A stretch of 64,000 bases of DNA, taken from positions 1 to 64,000 of the forward strand of contig JAIXWM010000054.1 in NCBI GenBank assembly GCA_027491255.1, written 5' to 3'. The stretch is from Rubrivivax sp. (GTDB lineage: Bacteria > Pseudomonadota > Gammaproteobacteria > Burkholderiales > Burkholderiaceae_C). The notes beneath the pieces are model-generated. The model saw only the letters and a program-made list of their open reading frames with translations, was not told the DNA's origin and searched no databases. This document shows positions 55,215-63,980 of this stretch, piece after piece (position 1 is the stretch's first letter; each line of letters opens with the position of its first letter). A program made the position numbers and the translations under genes.

Positions 55215-56168
55215 TCAGCGCGGCGCGCACTCCGGCACCGGGCTGAGCACCGGCCGGCCGGCGAAGTGCTCGCGCAGATTGCCGAAGGCGAGGTCGGCCA
55301 TGGCCTGGCGTGTCTGCGTCGTCGCGCTGCCGATGTGCGGGGCCAGCACCACATGCGGCAGGCCCATCAGGCGCGCCGGCACGCGCGGCTCGTCCTGGAA
55401 CACGTCCAGCGCCGCGCCGCCCAGCACGCCGCTCTCCAAGGCCTCGACCAGGGCGTTCTCGTCGACCACCGAGCCACGCGCCACATTGACCAGGATGCCC
55501 TTGGAGCCGAGGGCCTGAAGCACGCGCGCGTCGACGAGGTGCCGGGTGGCGGCGCCACCGGGGGTGATGACGATCAGGAAGTCGCTGTCGGCCGCCAGCG
55601 AGACCGGGTCGGCGTGGTAGGCATAGGGCAGTCCGGGCCGGGCCGAGCGCGCGGTGTAGGCGATGCGCATGTCGAAGGCCTGCGCCCGGCGCGCGATGAC
55701 CTGTCCGATGCGGCCCATGCCGACGATGCCCAGGCGCGCACCCGAGACCTTGCGCCCGAGCGGCAGCGGACCCTGAAGCCAGTGTCCGCCGCGCACGTGT
55801 CGGTCAGCCGCCGGGAGCTGGCGCGCGGCGCACAGCATCAGGCCGATGGCGAGATCGGCCACGTCGTCGTTGAGGACGTTGGGCGTGTGCGTCACCATGA
55901 CGCCGCGCTGGCGCGCCGCCTGGACATCGACTCCGTCGTAACCGACCCCGAAAACCGAGATGATCTCCAGCGCCGGCAATGCCGCGATCAGCGCCGCGTC
56001 GACGCGCGACTCCCCGCTCGCGGCCACAGCGCGTACCGCCGGCGCGATGCGGTCGAAGGCGGCCGGGTCGGTCTGATGAACCCGGTCGTGCAAGGCAAAG
56101 GCGGCCTGCAGTTGGGCCAGATAGGTCGGCGAGAACTTGGCAGTTCCAAGTACGTGGATGTCGGACAC
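55215..56168 (-). CDS. D-isomer 2-hydroxyacid dehydrogenase (2-ketogluconate/glyoxylate reductase type)
   Basis: 317 residues from GTG 56168, chosen for a GAGGA site seven bases upstream; an ATG at 56321 would overlap the divergent gene. Substrate domain ends EIISVFGVGYDGVDVQAARQ, NAD-binding GRKVSGARLGIVGMGRIGQV, catalytic Arg in LVNVARGSVVDENALVEALE, Glu in DVFQDEP and His in VVLAPHIGSATTQTRQAM. It reduces a 2-keto acid such as 2-ketogluconate or hydroxypyruvate. First gene of the minus-strand sugar-acid operon. Confidence 0.88.
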   Translation of the reverse strand: MSDIHVLGTAKFSPTYLAQLQAAFALHDRVHQTDPAAFDRIAPAVRAVAASGESRVDAALIAALPALEIISVFGVGYDGVDVQAARQRGVMVTHTPNVLNDDVADLAIGLMLCAARQLPAADRHVRGGHWLQGPLPLGRKVSGARLGIVGMGRIGQVIARRAQAFDMRIAYTARSARPGLPYAYHADPVSLAADSDFLIVITPGGAATRHLVDARVLQALGSKGILVNVARGSVVDENALVEALESGVLGGAALDVFQDEPRVPARLMGLPHVVLAPHIGSATTQTRQAMADLAFGNLREHFAGRPVLSPVPECAPR

Positions 56169-56210
56169 CGGGGTTTCCTCGGGGCTGATAAGGCCCAGCT
56201 CGTTGCAATC

Positions 56211-56221
56211 GTCATACCATA
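56211..56221. promoter_or_regulatory. GntR/FadR-type operator candidate
   Basis: On the minus strand, ATGGTATGAC lies in the 100 bp divergent region between the 2-hydroxyacid dehydrogenase and the dehydratase, with similar sequence extending to TGGTATGACGA. It is close to the TGGT-ATG-ACCA half-palindromes bound by FCD-family GntR regulators. Likely target of the regulator at 52810. Confidence 0.45.
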
Positions 56222-56268
56222 ATAGGCCGATTAACCCTCCCGACACCCCCGGGAAAGCGAGCAGCCCG

Positions 56269-58026
56269 ATGAGCGACGACCAGAACCCATCTCCGAAAAA
56301 GCCCCGCCGAGACCCCTCCACGCTGCGCAGCCAGCAGTGGTTCGGCCGCCAGGACCGCGACGGCTTCGCCTACCGCAGCTGGGTCAAGGGCAAGGGCATC
56401 CCGCACGACCAGTTCGACGGCCGGCCGGTGATCGGGATCTGCAATACCTTCAGCGAGCTGACGCCCTGCAACTCGCACTTCCGCACGCTGGCCGAGCAGG
56501 TCAAGATCGGTGTCTACGAAGCGGGCGGCTTCCCGCTGGAATTCCCGGTGATGTCGCTGGGCGAGACGCTGATGCGGCCCACCGCGATGCTGTACCGCAA
56601 CCTGGCCAGCATGGACGTCGAGGAGAGCATCCGCGGCAACCCGGTTGACGGCGTCGTGCTGCTGTTCGGCTGCGACAAGACCACCCCCAGCCTGCTGATG
56701 GGCGCCTCCAGCACCGACGTGCCGACGATCGGCGTCTCGGGCGGTCCGATGCTCAGCGGCAAGTGGCGGGGTCAGGAACTCGGCTCGGGCACCGGCGTGT
56801 GGAGCATGAGCGAGCAGGTGCGCGCGGGCACGCTGAAGCTGCAGGACTTCTTCGAGGCAGAGAGCTGCATGCACCGCAGCCACGGGCATTGCATGACCAT
56901 GGGCACGGCCAGCACGATGGCCAGCATGGTCGAGGCCCTCGGCGTGGGCCTGCCCGGCAACGCGGCCTTTCCCGCCGTGGACGGCCGGCGCAACGTGCTC
57001 GCGCGCCAGGCCGGCCGGCGCATCGTCGAGATGGTGCACGAGGACATGACGCTGTCGAAGATCCTCACACGGCAGGCCTTCGAGAACGCGATCCGCACGC
57101 TGGCGGCCATCGGCGGCAGCACGAACGCGGTGATCCACCTGATCGCGATCGCCGGACGCATCGGCGTGAAGCTCACCGTCGACGACTTCGAGCGCCTGGG
57201 CAGCGAGATGCCCTGCCTGGTCAACCTGCAGCCCAGCGGCCAGTACCTGATGGAGGACTTCTGCTACGCCGGGGGCCTGCCCGTGGTGATGAAGGAGATT
57301 GCCCACCTGCTGCACACCGACCACGTCACCGCGAACGGTCGCACCGTCGGCGAGAACATCGCCGCGGCCGAGAATTTCAACCCCGATGTGATCAAGCCCT
57401 TCGCCGAGCCCTTCAAGGAGAAGGCCGGCATCGCGATCCTGCGCGGCAACATCGCCCCGCGCGGCGCGGTCATCAAGCCCAGCGCGGCCACCCCGGCGCT
57501 GATGCAGCATACCGGCCGCGCTGTCGTCTTCGAGGACAGCGACGACTTCCACCGCCGCATCGACGACGAGAGCCTGGACGTCGACGAGACCTGCATCCTG
57601 GTGCTGAAGAACTGCGGCCCCAAGGGCTACCCGGGCATGGCCGAGGTCGGCAACATGCCGCTGCCGCCGAAGGTGCTGCGCAAGGGCATCACGGACATGG
57701 TGCGCATCAGTGATGCGCGCATGAGCGGCACCGCCTACGGCACGGTGGTGCTGCACACCGCGCCCGAGGCCGCGGCCGGCGGGCCGCTGGCCCTGGTGCG
57801 CAGCGGTGACCTGATCACGCTGGACGTGGCGGCGCGCAGTCTGCATCTGCATGTCGACGACGAGGAACTCGAGCGTCGCCGCGCCGCCTGGACACCGCCA
57901 ACGCCGCCGCTGGACAGTGGCTACTGGAAGCTCTACATCGACCATGTGCTGCAGGCCGACGAGGGCGCGGACCTCGACTTCCTGCGCGGCCGGCGTGGCG
58001 CCTTCGTGCCCAAGGACAACCATTGA
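56269..58026 (+). CDS. IlvD/Edd family sugar-acid dehydratase (L-arabonate dehydratase-like)
   Basis: 585 residues from ATG 56269. Fe-S dehydratase of the IlvD/Edd superfamily, with cluster cysteines in ICNTFSELTPCNSHFR, LLFGCDKTTPSLLMGASS and HRSHGHCMTMGTASTMASM, and the catalytic block ISDARMSGTAYGTVVLHTAP. Length and the RSQQWFGRQDRDGFAYRSWV start fit the pentonate group (arabonate/xylonate/galactonate) rather than IlvD; the paralog at 31702 is the biosynthetic one. It dehydrates an aldonic acid to a 2-keto-3-deoxy acid. First gene of the divergent plus-strand arm. Confidence 0.88.
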   Translation: MSDDQNPSPKKPRRDPSTLRSQQWFGRQDRDGFAYRSWVKGKGIPHDQFDGRPVIGICNTFSELTPCNSHFRTLAEQVKIGVYEAGGFPLEFPVMSLGETLMRPTAMLYRNLASMDVEESIRGNPVDGVVLLFGCDKTTPSLLMGASSTDVPTIGVSGGPMLSGKWRGQELGSGTGVWSMSEQVRAGTLKLQDFFEAESCMHRSHGHCMTMGTASTMASMVEALGVGLPGNAAFPAVDGRRNVLARQAGRRIVEMVHEDMTLSKILTRQAFENAIRTLAAIGGSTNAVIHLIAIAGRIGVKLTVDDFERLGSEMPCLVNLQPSGQYLMEDFCYAGGLPVVMKEIAHLLHTDHVTANGRTVGENIAAAENFNPDVIKPFAEPFKEKAGIAILRGNIAPRGAVIKPSAATPALMQHTGRAVVFEDSDDFHRRIDDESLDVDETCILVLKNCGPKGYPGMAEVGNMPLPPKVLRKGITDMVRISDARMSGTAYGTVVLHTAPEAAAGGPLALVRSGDLITLDVAARSLHLHVDDEELERRRAAWTPPTPPLDSGYWKLYIDHVLQADEGADLDFLRGRRGAFVPKDNH

Positions 58027-58229
58027 GAACGTCCTCGCAAGTCGTCAACACCATCTGACGCCGCCGCTCGAGGGGGAGAGCACACTCGAGGGCGGCCCGT
58101 CGCCTGCTCACGAGCCCCCTCGAACAAGGTGGTACCCAGTCAGCCCCTGTGAGCCCTGTGCGGGGATCACGAAATCCGGGGGCGGCCCGGCGTCTTGCCG
58201 AGAGCCCCCACCCCATCAGAGAGCACCTC

Positions 58230-58979
58230 ATGTCCAAGATCGCACTCGTCACCGGCGCCAGCAGCGGCATCGGCAGAGCCTGCGCCCAGGCCCTGCTGCG
58301 CGAAGGCTGGACCGTGGTCTTCACCGGCCGGCGCGCCGATGCCCTGCAGGCGGCGGTGGACGCCTGCGGCGCCGACGCGGCGCGCGGGCTGGCGCTGGCC
58401 GCCGACGTCTCGAAAGAAGACGACGTCGCGGCGCTGTTCGCGCAGATCCGCCAGCGCTTCGGCCGCCTCGACCTGCTCTTCAACAACGCCGGGGTGTCGC
58501 CACGTGCCACGACGCCTGACGATCTGTCGGGTGACGAGTGGCGCGCCGCCGTGGACGTCAACCTGCACGGCATGTTCTATTGCCTGTCGGCGGCGTTCAA
58601 GCTGATGCGCGAGCAGCAGCCCCAGGGCGGACGCATCATCAACAACGGCTCGATCTCGGCCACGGCGCCACGCCCGGGCTCGATCGCCTACACGGCGACC
58701 AAGCATGCCGTCAGCGGCCTGACGAAGACCGCCTCGCTCGACGGTCGGCCCTTCGACATCGCGGTGGGCCAGATCGACATCGGCAACGTGGCCAGCGACA
58801 TGACGGCGCGGATGGCCGTGGGCGTGCCGCAGGCCGACGGCAGCGTCCGCGCAGAGCCGCGCATGGACATGTCGGCCGTCGTCGAGACCTTCACGGCGAT
58901 GGCACGACTGCCCCTGTCGGCCAATGTGCTGTTCACGACCGTGATGGCCACGAAGATGCCCTTCGTCGGCCGGGGCTGA
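58230..58979 (+). CDS. short-chain dehydrogenase/reductase of the sugar-acid cluster
   Basis: 249 residues from ATG 58230. KIALVTGASSGIGRACAQAL, LDLLFNNAGVSPRATTPDDL, catalytic IINNGSISATAPRPGSIAYT and ATKHAVSGLTKTASLDGRPF. The C-terminal half has an unusual DIGNVASDMTARMAVGVPQA block and no DGG tail. Probably oxidises or reduces a sugar or aldonate hydroxyl. About 200 bases separate it from the dehydratase; that gap has no gene. Confidence 0.85.
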   Translation: MSKIALVTGASSGIGRACAQALLREGWTVVFTGRRADALQAAVDACGADAARGLALAADVSKEDDVAALFAQIRQRFGRLDLLFNNAGVSPRATTPDDLSGDEWRAAVDVNLHGMFYCLSAAFKLMREQQPQGGRIINNGSISATAPRPGSIAYTATKHAVSGLTKTASLDGRPFDIAVGQIDIGNVASDMTARMAVGVPQADGSVRAEPRMDMSAVVETFTAMARLPLSANVLFTTVMATKMPFVGRG

Positions 58980-59037
58980 GGCCCCGACAGCCGCGCCAGG
59001 CGCCCCCCCTGCACGCAACACCTCGGAGACAAATCAC

Positions 59038-59955
59038 ATGGCACGGATAGGATTCATCGGCGCCAGCGGCATGATGGGCCACGGCATGGCTCGAAACCTG
59101 CTCGCCAAGGGCCATGCGCTCACCCTGACCGTGCACCGCAACCGCGAGCGCGTGGCCGACCTGCTCGCCGCCGGCGCGCACGAGGCGGCCTCGGCCGCCG
59201 ATCTGGCCCGCGACAGCGACATGGTCTTCATCTGCGTCACAGGCTCACCCCAGGTCGAGGCCTGTGTCAGCGGCCCGGGCGGACTGCTTGAAGGCGCGAG
59301 AGCCGGGCTGATGATCGTCGACTGCTCGACGAGCGAGCCCGAGTCGACGGCGCGGCTGCGCGAGCGTTGCGCAGCCGCCGGCGTCACCTACACCGACGCG
59401 CCCCTGTCGCGCACCCCGGTGGAGGCCGAGGCCGGCCGACTGAACGTGATGGTCGGTGCCGACCCCGCAGTCTTCGAGTGCCTGCATCCGGTGCTGAAGT
59501 GTTTCGCCGAAAACGTCTTTCACATCGGCGGCCCGGGGACCGGCCACACGATCAAGCTGCTGAACAACTTCATCGCTCAGGCCATCTGCACCGCCACCGC
59601 CGAGGCCTTCGCGGTGGGGCAGCGCAGCGGCCTGAAGCTGCAGGCGCTGGTGGACCTGATCTCCGCCGGGCCTGTGAACAGCGGGCTGTTCCAGGCCATG
59701 GCCAAGACACTCAACGGCCAGATGGACGGGCTGAAGTTCGAACTCGACAACGCGCGCAAGGACGTGCGCTACTACACGCACCTGGCCGAGGGCCTGGCCA
59801 TCCCCAGCGTCATCGGCGAGGCCGTGCACCAGTCGCTGACGCTGGCCAGCGCGCTGGGGCACGGACGCAAGTTCGTGCCCTCGCTGGTCGAAGCGCAGGA
59901 GCAACTGACCGGGGCGCACATCGTGCCGCGCGCCCACGGCCCTGCCAGCCCCTGA
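59038..59955 (+). CDS. 3-hydroxyisobutyrate dehydrogenase-family oxidoreductase (L-threonate dehydrogenase-like)
   Basis: 305 residues. Beta-hydroxyacid dehydrogenase: RIGFIGASGMMGHGMARNLL, DCSTSEPESTARLRERCAAA, TYTDAPLSRTPVEAEAGRLN (usually DAPVSGG), and catalytic Lys in GTGHTIKLLNNFIAQAICTA. The substitution of SRTP for SGG in the substrate loop suggests an altered substrate. Close in type to LtnD, which oxidises L-threonate or D-erythronate. It follows the SDR in the plus-strand arm. Confidence 0.82.
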   Translation: MARIGFIGASGMMGHGMARNLLAKGHALTLTVHRNRERVADLLAAGAHEAASAADLARDSDMVFICVTGSPQVEACVSGPGGLLEGARAGLMIVDCSTSEPESTARLRERCAAAGVTYTDAPLSRTPVEAEAGRLNVMVGADPAVFECLHPVLKCFAENVFHIGGPGTGHTIKLLNNFIAQAICTATAEAFAVGQRSGLKLQALVDLISAGPVNSGLFQAMAKTLNGQMDGLKFELDNARKDVRYYTHLAEGLAIPSVIGEAVHQSLTLASALGHGRKFVPSLVEAQEQLTGAHIVPRAHGPASP

Positions 59956-59961
59956 ACCGGT

Positions 59962-62028
59962 TCATGCCGCCTGCACGGTGGGAGCCCGTGCGGCGCCAAG
60001 GCGGTCGAGGCACTCCTTGAGTTCCGCCACGGAGACAGGCTTGGTGAGAAAGTCCGAGATGCCTTCCGCCTCGCACCGTTGACGGGTCGTCTCGAACACA
60101 TCCGCAGTCAATGCGACGACGCGCACGGCAGCCTTGACAGGGTCGGTTCCGGCACGGATCGCCCGCATGGCGTCGAAACCGTCCATGTTGGGCATGTGCA
60201 GGTCCATCAAGACGGCATCCCATTGCCGCCGGGCGGCCATCTCGACAGCTTGCACCCCGTCCACGGCGAAGTGGACCTCGTGCCCGAGTTCCTCCAGGAT
60301 CGCCTCCATGACCAGGCGATTGACTTCGTTGTCCTCCGCCACGAGGATGCTCATCCTGCGGCCTGTCTCGTGCTCGGCTGAGCCCTTCTGGCCGGCCGGA
60401 TCGTGCCCAGGAGCAGGGCCGCCCGCGGCCTGTGAATGCCCTTGCGCATGTTCGGTCGCCGACACTGCCGGCCTGTCAGGCCCCCGTTCGGTCGCCTCTT
60501 CAAGCGGCTCGACCCAGGGCACGCTCACCACGAAGGTGCTGCCCTCGCCCAGGCGGCTGGTGGCGGTGATGTCGCCCCCCATCAACCGCACCAAGCGGCG
60601 CGATATCTCGAGCCCCAGACCGGCCCCGCCGAACCGTCGCGAGCGGGAGTTGTCCGCCTGGGCGAAGCGCTCGAAAAGGCGCGACATCCCCGCAGCGTCC
60701 ATGCCGACTCCCGTGTCGCTGACCACGAAGCGCAGGGCTTTGACAGCACTGTTCTCGTCGCCCTGGTGCGCCAAGCCTGCCTCGAGCGTGACCCAGCCCA
60801 CGTCGGTGAACTTGATTGCATTGGAGAGCAGGTTGAACAACACCTGACGCATGCGGGTGGGGTCGAGCAGCGCCTGCTGCGGCAGCCCGGGCAGCGCCAC
60901 CACCCGCAGTTGCAGGCCCTTCGTGGAAGCCTGAGGCTGCATCAATGCCTGGACCTCCGACAACAGGTCGACGAGGTCGACCGGGGCGGGCACGATCTTG
61001 ATGCTGCCGGAGTCGAGGCTGGAGGCGTCCAGGACATCATTGAGGATCGTCAACAGGTGGCTGGCAGAACCCGCCGCAGTACGCAGGTAGCCGGCCTGGG
61101 TTTGGTCCAGCCGGGTCTTGCCGAGGAGGCCCAGCATGCCTTGCAAGCCCTGGAAGGGCGTGCGGATCTCGTGACTCATGTTGGCCAGGAATGCGCTCTT
61201 GGCTGCCGCTGCAGCCTCGGCCGCGCGCTGGGCGTTGCGCAGATCGATGGTCAGTTCCTCGAGCTCCTGACGCTTGTTCTGTTCGCGCCGCAACTCTCGC
61301 AGCGTCAGCACGGCGAAGCCCGCAGCCAGCAGCGCCAGCAGCAGCGTCATCATCAGACCAAAGCGGTTCTGGGCCCGGCCCGCCTCGGTCAGGCGCGTGG
61401 CCGATCCGGCCACCAGATCCGAAGCACTTTGGGTCAGCGCGCGCATCTGGGCGTCGAGCTTGAGCAGGTCCGGGTACAGGACAGCCAACTCAGAGGCTTT
61501 GGGGGCCGACGCACCAGGGCCCAGCAGCCTGTCGGCTCGGGCGATGAAGCTCTCGGCCTCACCGAGAGCCCGGGCGATCTCGGGCTGCAAGGTCATGCCC
61601 GGCGTCCGCCCGGCATCCCGCAGCACACCCACGCGGCTGACGAAGATGTCGTAGCGCAGTTGCAATGCGGCGAGGTCCGCGGTGGCCTGGCCCTCGGGTC
61701 TCGGCCAGCACTCCCGCAACCTGAGGTATTCGTTGTCGGCCTGGTAGAGAAAGTGGGCCTTGTTGTCGCCGCCAGACAACAAGGCCTGCGAGACGAGTTG
61801 ACTCTGGCGCCACTGCAGCCATGCGACGGCCCCAAGCATGAGCACGAAAAGGCCGCCCACCCAAAGCAACCAATGGGAGCGTCGACCTCCAGGCAACGAC
61901 GCGCCGCCGCCGCGCTTGCTCGAGGGCGCCGCCGCCTCGGCAGGCTCTTGAGGTCGCGGTGTCGGCTCCACGGCTCGATGACGTGAAGGAATCAGACCAC
62001 CTCGAGGGTTCTCAACTGCCAGGCGCAC
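59962..62028 (-). CDS. hybrid sensor histidine kinase/response regulator
   Basis: 688 residues. TM1 LLWVGGLFVLMLGAVAWLQW (residues 54-73), a periplasmic helical domain of ~150 residues, TM2 LMMTLLLALLAAGFAVL (225-241), then a coiled coil. H-box AFLANMSHEIRTPFQGLQGM with His286; N-box LFNLLSNAIKFTDVGW, G1 VSDTGVGMDAAGM, G2 FGGAGLGLEISRRL. A Pro/Gly/His-rich linker leads to a receiver domain: SILVAEDNEVNRLVMEAILE, phospho-Asp in AVLMDLHMPNMDGFDAM and LTKPVSV. No HAMP or PAS is obvious. Its start overlaps the end of the molybdopterin-fold gene by 37 bases. The output partner is not in the window. Confidence 0.92.
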   Translation of the reverse strand: MRLAVENPRGGLIPSRHRAVEPTPRPQEPAEAAAPSSKRGGGASLPGGRRSHWLLWVGGLFVLMLGAVAWLQWRQSQLVSQALLSGGDNKAHFLYQADNEYLRLRECWPRPEGQATADLAALQLRYDIFVSRVGVLRDAGRTPGMTLQPEIARALGEAESFIARADRLLGPGASAPKASELAVLYPDLLKLDAQMRALTQSASDLVAGSATRLTEAGRAQNRFGLMMTLLLALLAAGFAVLTLRELRREQNKRQELEELTIDLRNAQRAAEAAAAAKSAFLANMSHEIRTPFQGLQGMLGLLGKTRLDQTQAGYLRTAAGSASHLLTILNDVLDASSLDSGSIKIVPAPVDLVDLLSEVQALMQPQASTKGLQLRVVALPGLPQQALLDPTRMRQVLFNLLSNAIKFTDVGWVTLEAGLAHQGDENSAVKALRFVVSDTGVGMDAAGMSRLFERFAQADNSRSRRFGGAGLGLEISRRLVRLMGGDITATSRLGEGSTFVVSVPWVEPLEEATERGPDRPAVSATEHAQGHSQAAGGPAPGHDPAGQKGSAEHETGRRMSILVAEDNEVNRLVMEAILEELGHEVHFAVDGVQAVEMAARRQWDAVLMDLHMPNMDGFDAMRAIRAGTDPVKAAVRVVALTADVFETTRQRCEAEGISDFLTKPVSVAELKECLDRLGAARAPTVQAA

Positions 62029-62510
62029 CGCGCGAAGTAGACCGCGGAGCGCAACTCGGGAAGATCGTCGAAGGGGTAGATGATGAACAGGGGACCCTTC
62101 TCTCGCACGAGCATGGGCCGGTCGTCCAGCAATCTTGCCATCACCACATCGATCTTCTGTGGGTCGTCGAACGGCATTTCGACCTTGTAGTCGTTCAGCG
62201 CGATGGCGCGGATGGTCGATCCCTTGGCGCCGCTGGCCGCCAGCACATCTCGCAACAGAGGCCCCGTGAATCGTCGTGCAGAGTCGTACCAGGGGGTCTT
62301 GGTCAGGATGCTGCGTTGGGGCATGCGCTCGAGCATGGCCATGTCGAAATCGGCTCCCGCATTGCCGTTGGTGATCGAGACCTTCCCGCGAACTGTCAGG
62401 ATCACCGGGCCGGAGGGCCGAGCCAAGGTCGATGAGATCGCCGCACCGAGGCAGGCACCACCGGCGGCCAGGACGCCTGCGGCCAACACCCGTCTACGCT
62501 GAACCGACAT
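61992..62510 (-). CDS. exported molybdopterin-oxidoreductase-fold protein, apparently lacking the Mo-ligand Cys
   Basis: 172 residues. RRRVLAAGVLAAGGACLGAA is a Tat-like or Sec signal with a cleavage near residue 30. The mature part resembles the SUOX/YedY fold: VILTVRGKVSITNGNAGADF, RRFTGPLLRDVLAASGAKGS, IRAIALNDYKVEMPFDD. The catalytic Cys that would precede the WTG/FTG segment in YedY-type enzymes is not present (TKTPWYDSARRF stands there). It is probably a ligand-binding partner of the overlapping histidine kinase rather than an enzyme (inference). ATG 62510. Confidence 0.65.
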   Translation of the reverse strand: MSVQRRRVLAAGVLAAGGACLGAAISSTLARPSGPVILTVRGKVSITNGNAGADFDMAMLERMPQRSILTKTPWYDSARRFTGPLLRDVLAASGAKGSTIRAIALNDYKVEMPFDDPQKIDVVMARLLDDRPMLVREKGPLFIIYPFDDLPELRSAVYFARCAWQLRTLEVV

Positions 62511-62589
62511 GTCGTTCTCCGATGAAGCAATCGCCTCGAAAGCTCGCCCGAGCGGCCTCGGGCCAGGTTCCGATGCTTTGGTTACTGTA

Positions 62590-62612
62590 CTTATAGCAAA
62601 ATTCGTACGAAT
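62590..62612 (-). promoter_or_regulatory. extended -10 promoter with palindrome upstream of the MoCo-fold/kinase operon
   Basis: TGCTATAAG (62598-62590, minus strand) is an extended -10 box, and ATTCGTACGAAT at 62601-62612 is a perfect 12 bp palindrome just upstream of it. Both lie ~80-100 bases before the operon start. The palindrome could be an operator covering the promoter spacer. The rest of 62511-62818 holds no gene. Confidence 0.5.
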
Positions 62613-62818
62613 GCAGAATCCAAAGTCTGTTTACTCGGTCAAGCGCTGCGGGCTTCGCCGACCCGCGGGCCCTCTGCGCATCCGGTCCCTGCAACTTTCT
62701 GCCGGATCCGCCAATGGTGGCCACAGGCATGCGCAAACCGATTGACGCGTGCCGATGCCAGGGCATAGAGTGCCGCCCGGCTACGCACCGTTGAGCACAC
62801 GCAACGAGGGAGACCCTG

Positions 62819-63850
62819 ATGTCATTGGCCTGCGTCATCCACGCCGCCCTGGACCTGCGCCTGCAGGACGAGAGCCCCCGCCCGCTCGGGCCGCATGACG
62901 TGCTGCTTCAGTTGGGCGCCGGCGGCATCTGCGGCTCCGACCTGCATTACTACAAGGAGGGCCGGGTGGGCGCCTTCGTCGTGCGCGAGCCGCTCGTGCC
63001 CGGGCACGAGGCCTCGGGCGTGGTGGTGGCCGTGGGCAGCGAGGTCGGCCGCGTGCGCCCGGGTCAGAAGGTGGCGATCAACCCGTCCCACCCCTGCGGC
63101 CACTGCGACTACTGCCGCGCCGGGCGGGGCAACCTGTGCCGGCACATGTTCTTCCTCGGCAGCGCGAGCGTGTTCCCTCATGCCCAGGGCATGTTCCGCG
63201 AGCGATTCGTCATGGGCGAGCGCCAGCTCACGCCGATCGACGAGCCCGAGATCTCCCTCGGAGAGATCGCCTGCGCCGAGCCCCTGTCCATCGGCCTGCA
63301 CGCGCTGCACCGCGCCGGCCCGGTGCTGGGCGAGACGGTGCTTGTCACCGGCGGCGGCACGATCGGCTGCATGACCGTGCTGGCGGCCCGCCTGGCCGGC
63401 GCAGCGCAGGTCATCTGCTGCGACATCGCCGAGCGCCCGCTGCAGATGGCCCGCACCTGCGGCGCCGACCGTGTCATCCGTACCGACCAGGTCGCCGCCG
63501 CGGAACTGGCGGATCTGGCCGAGGTTGCGATCGAGGCCGCTGGCAGCGCCGCGGCCCTGGGCACCTGCCTGGCCGCAGTGCGGCGCGGCGGGCGCATCGT
63601 GCAGGTCGGCACACTGCCACCGGAGCTGCCCTTCCCTGCCAACAGCCTGATGGCACGCGAGCTCGACTACCGCGGCGCCTTCCGTGCCCACCTCGAGTTC
63701 GACTGGGCGGTGCAGGCCATCCGCACGCGCCGCGTCGACGTACGGCCGCTGATCAGCGCCCAGCTGCCGCTGCAGCGCTCGCGCGAGGCCTTCGATCTGG
63801 CGCTGGACAAATCGCGCAGCACCAAGGTGCAGCTCGTCGCCGACGTCTGA
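62819..63850 (+). CDS. idnD: L-idonate 5-dehydrogenase
   Basis: 343 residues from ATG 62819, with CGAGGGAGA upstream. Zinc-dependent medium-chain dehydrogenase: catalytic zinc site GAGGICGSDLHYYKEGRVGA and PLVPGHEASGVVVAVGSEVG, structural zinc Cys set in NPSHPCGHCDYCRAGRGNLC, and NAD-binding VLVTGGGTIGCMTVLAARLA. The HYYKEGRVGAFVV block is typical of idonate dehydrogenase, which converts L-idonate to 5-ketogluconate, the substrate of the gluconate 5-dehydrogenase at 53926. The 130 bases after it contain only a short spacer and the next start. Confidence 0.88.
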   Translation: MSLACVIHAALDLRLQDESPRPLGPHDVLLQLGAGGICGSDLHYYKEGRVGAFVVREPLVPGHEASGVVVAVGSEVGRVRPGQKVAINPSHPCGHCDYCRAGRGNLCRHMFFLGSASVFPHAQGMFRERFVMGERQLTPIDEPEISLGEIACAEPLSIGLHALHRAGPVLGETVLVTGGGTIGCMTVLAARLAGAAQVICCDIAERPLQMARTCGADRVIRTDQVAAAELADLAEVAIEAAGSAAALGTCLAAVRRGGRIVQVGTLPPELPFPANSLMARELDYRGAFRAHLEFDWAVQAIRTRRVDVRPLISAQLPLQRSREAFDLALDKSRSTKVQLVADV

Positions 63851-63980
63851 AAAGCTAAGCGTCCCGGCCGCGGACTGTGCCGCTCGGCGGCGCCGCCCGC
63901 CTTGCCGCGACGCCCCCTTCCGACCCCGACAATATCGACCTCGCCGGCCTGTGCCGGCACCTGACCAGGAGACAACCGAC

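Noticed and set aside
56212-58023. 603-codon open frame antisense to the sugar-acid dehydratase
   Set aside because: Same kind of shadow; the plus-strand protein has all Fe-S and catalytic motifs.
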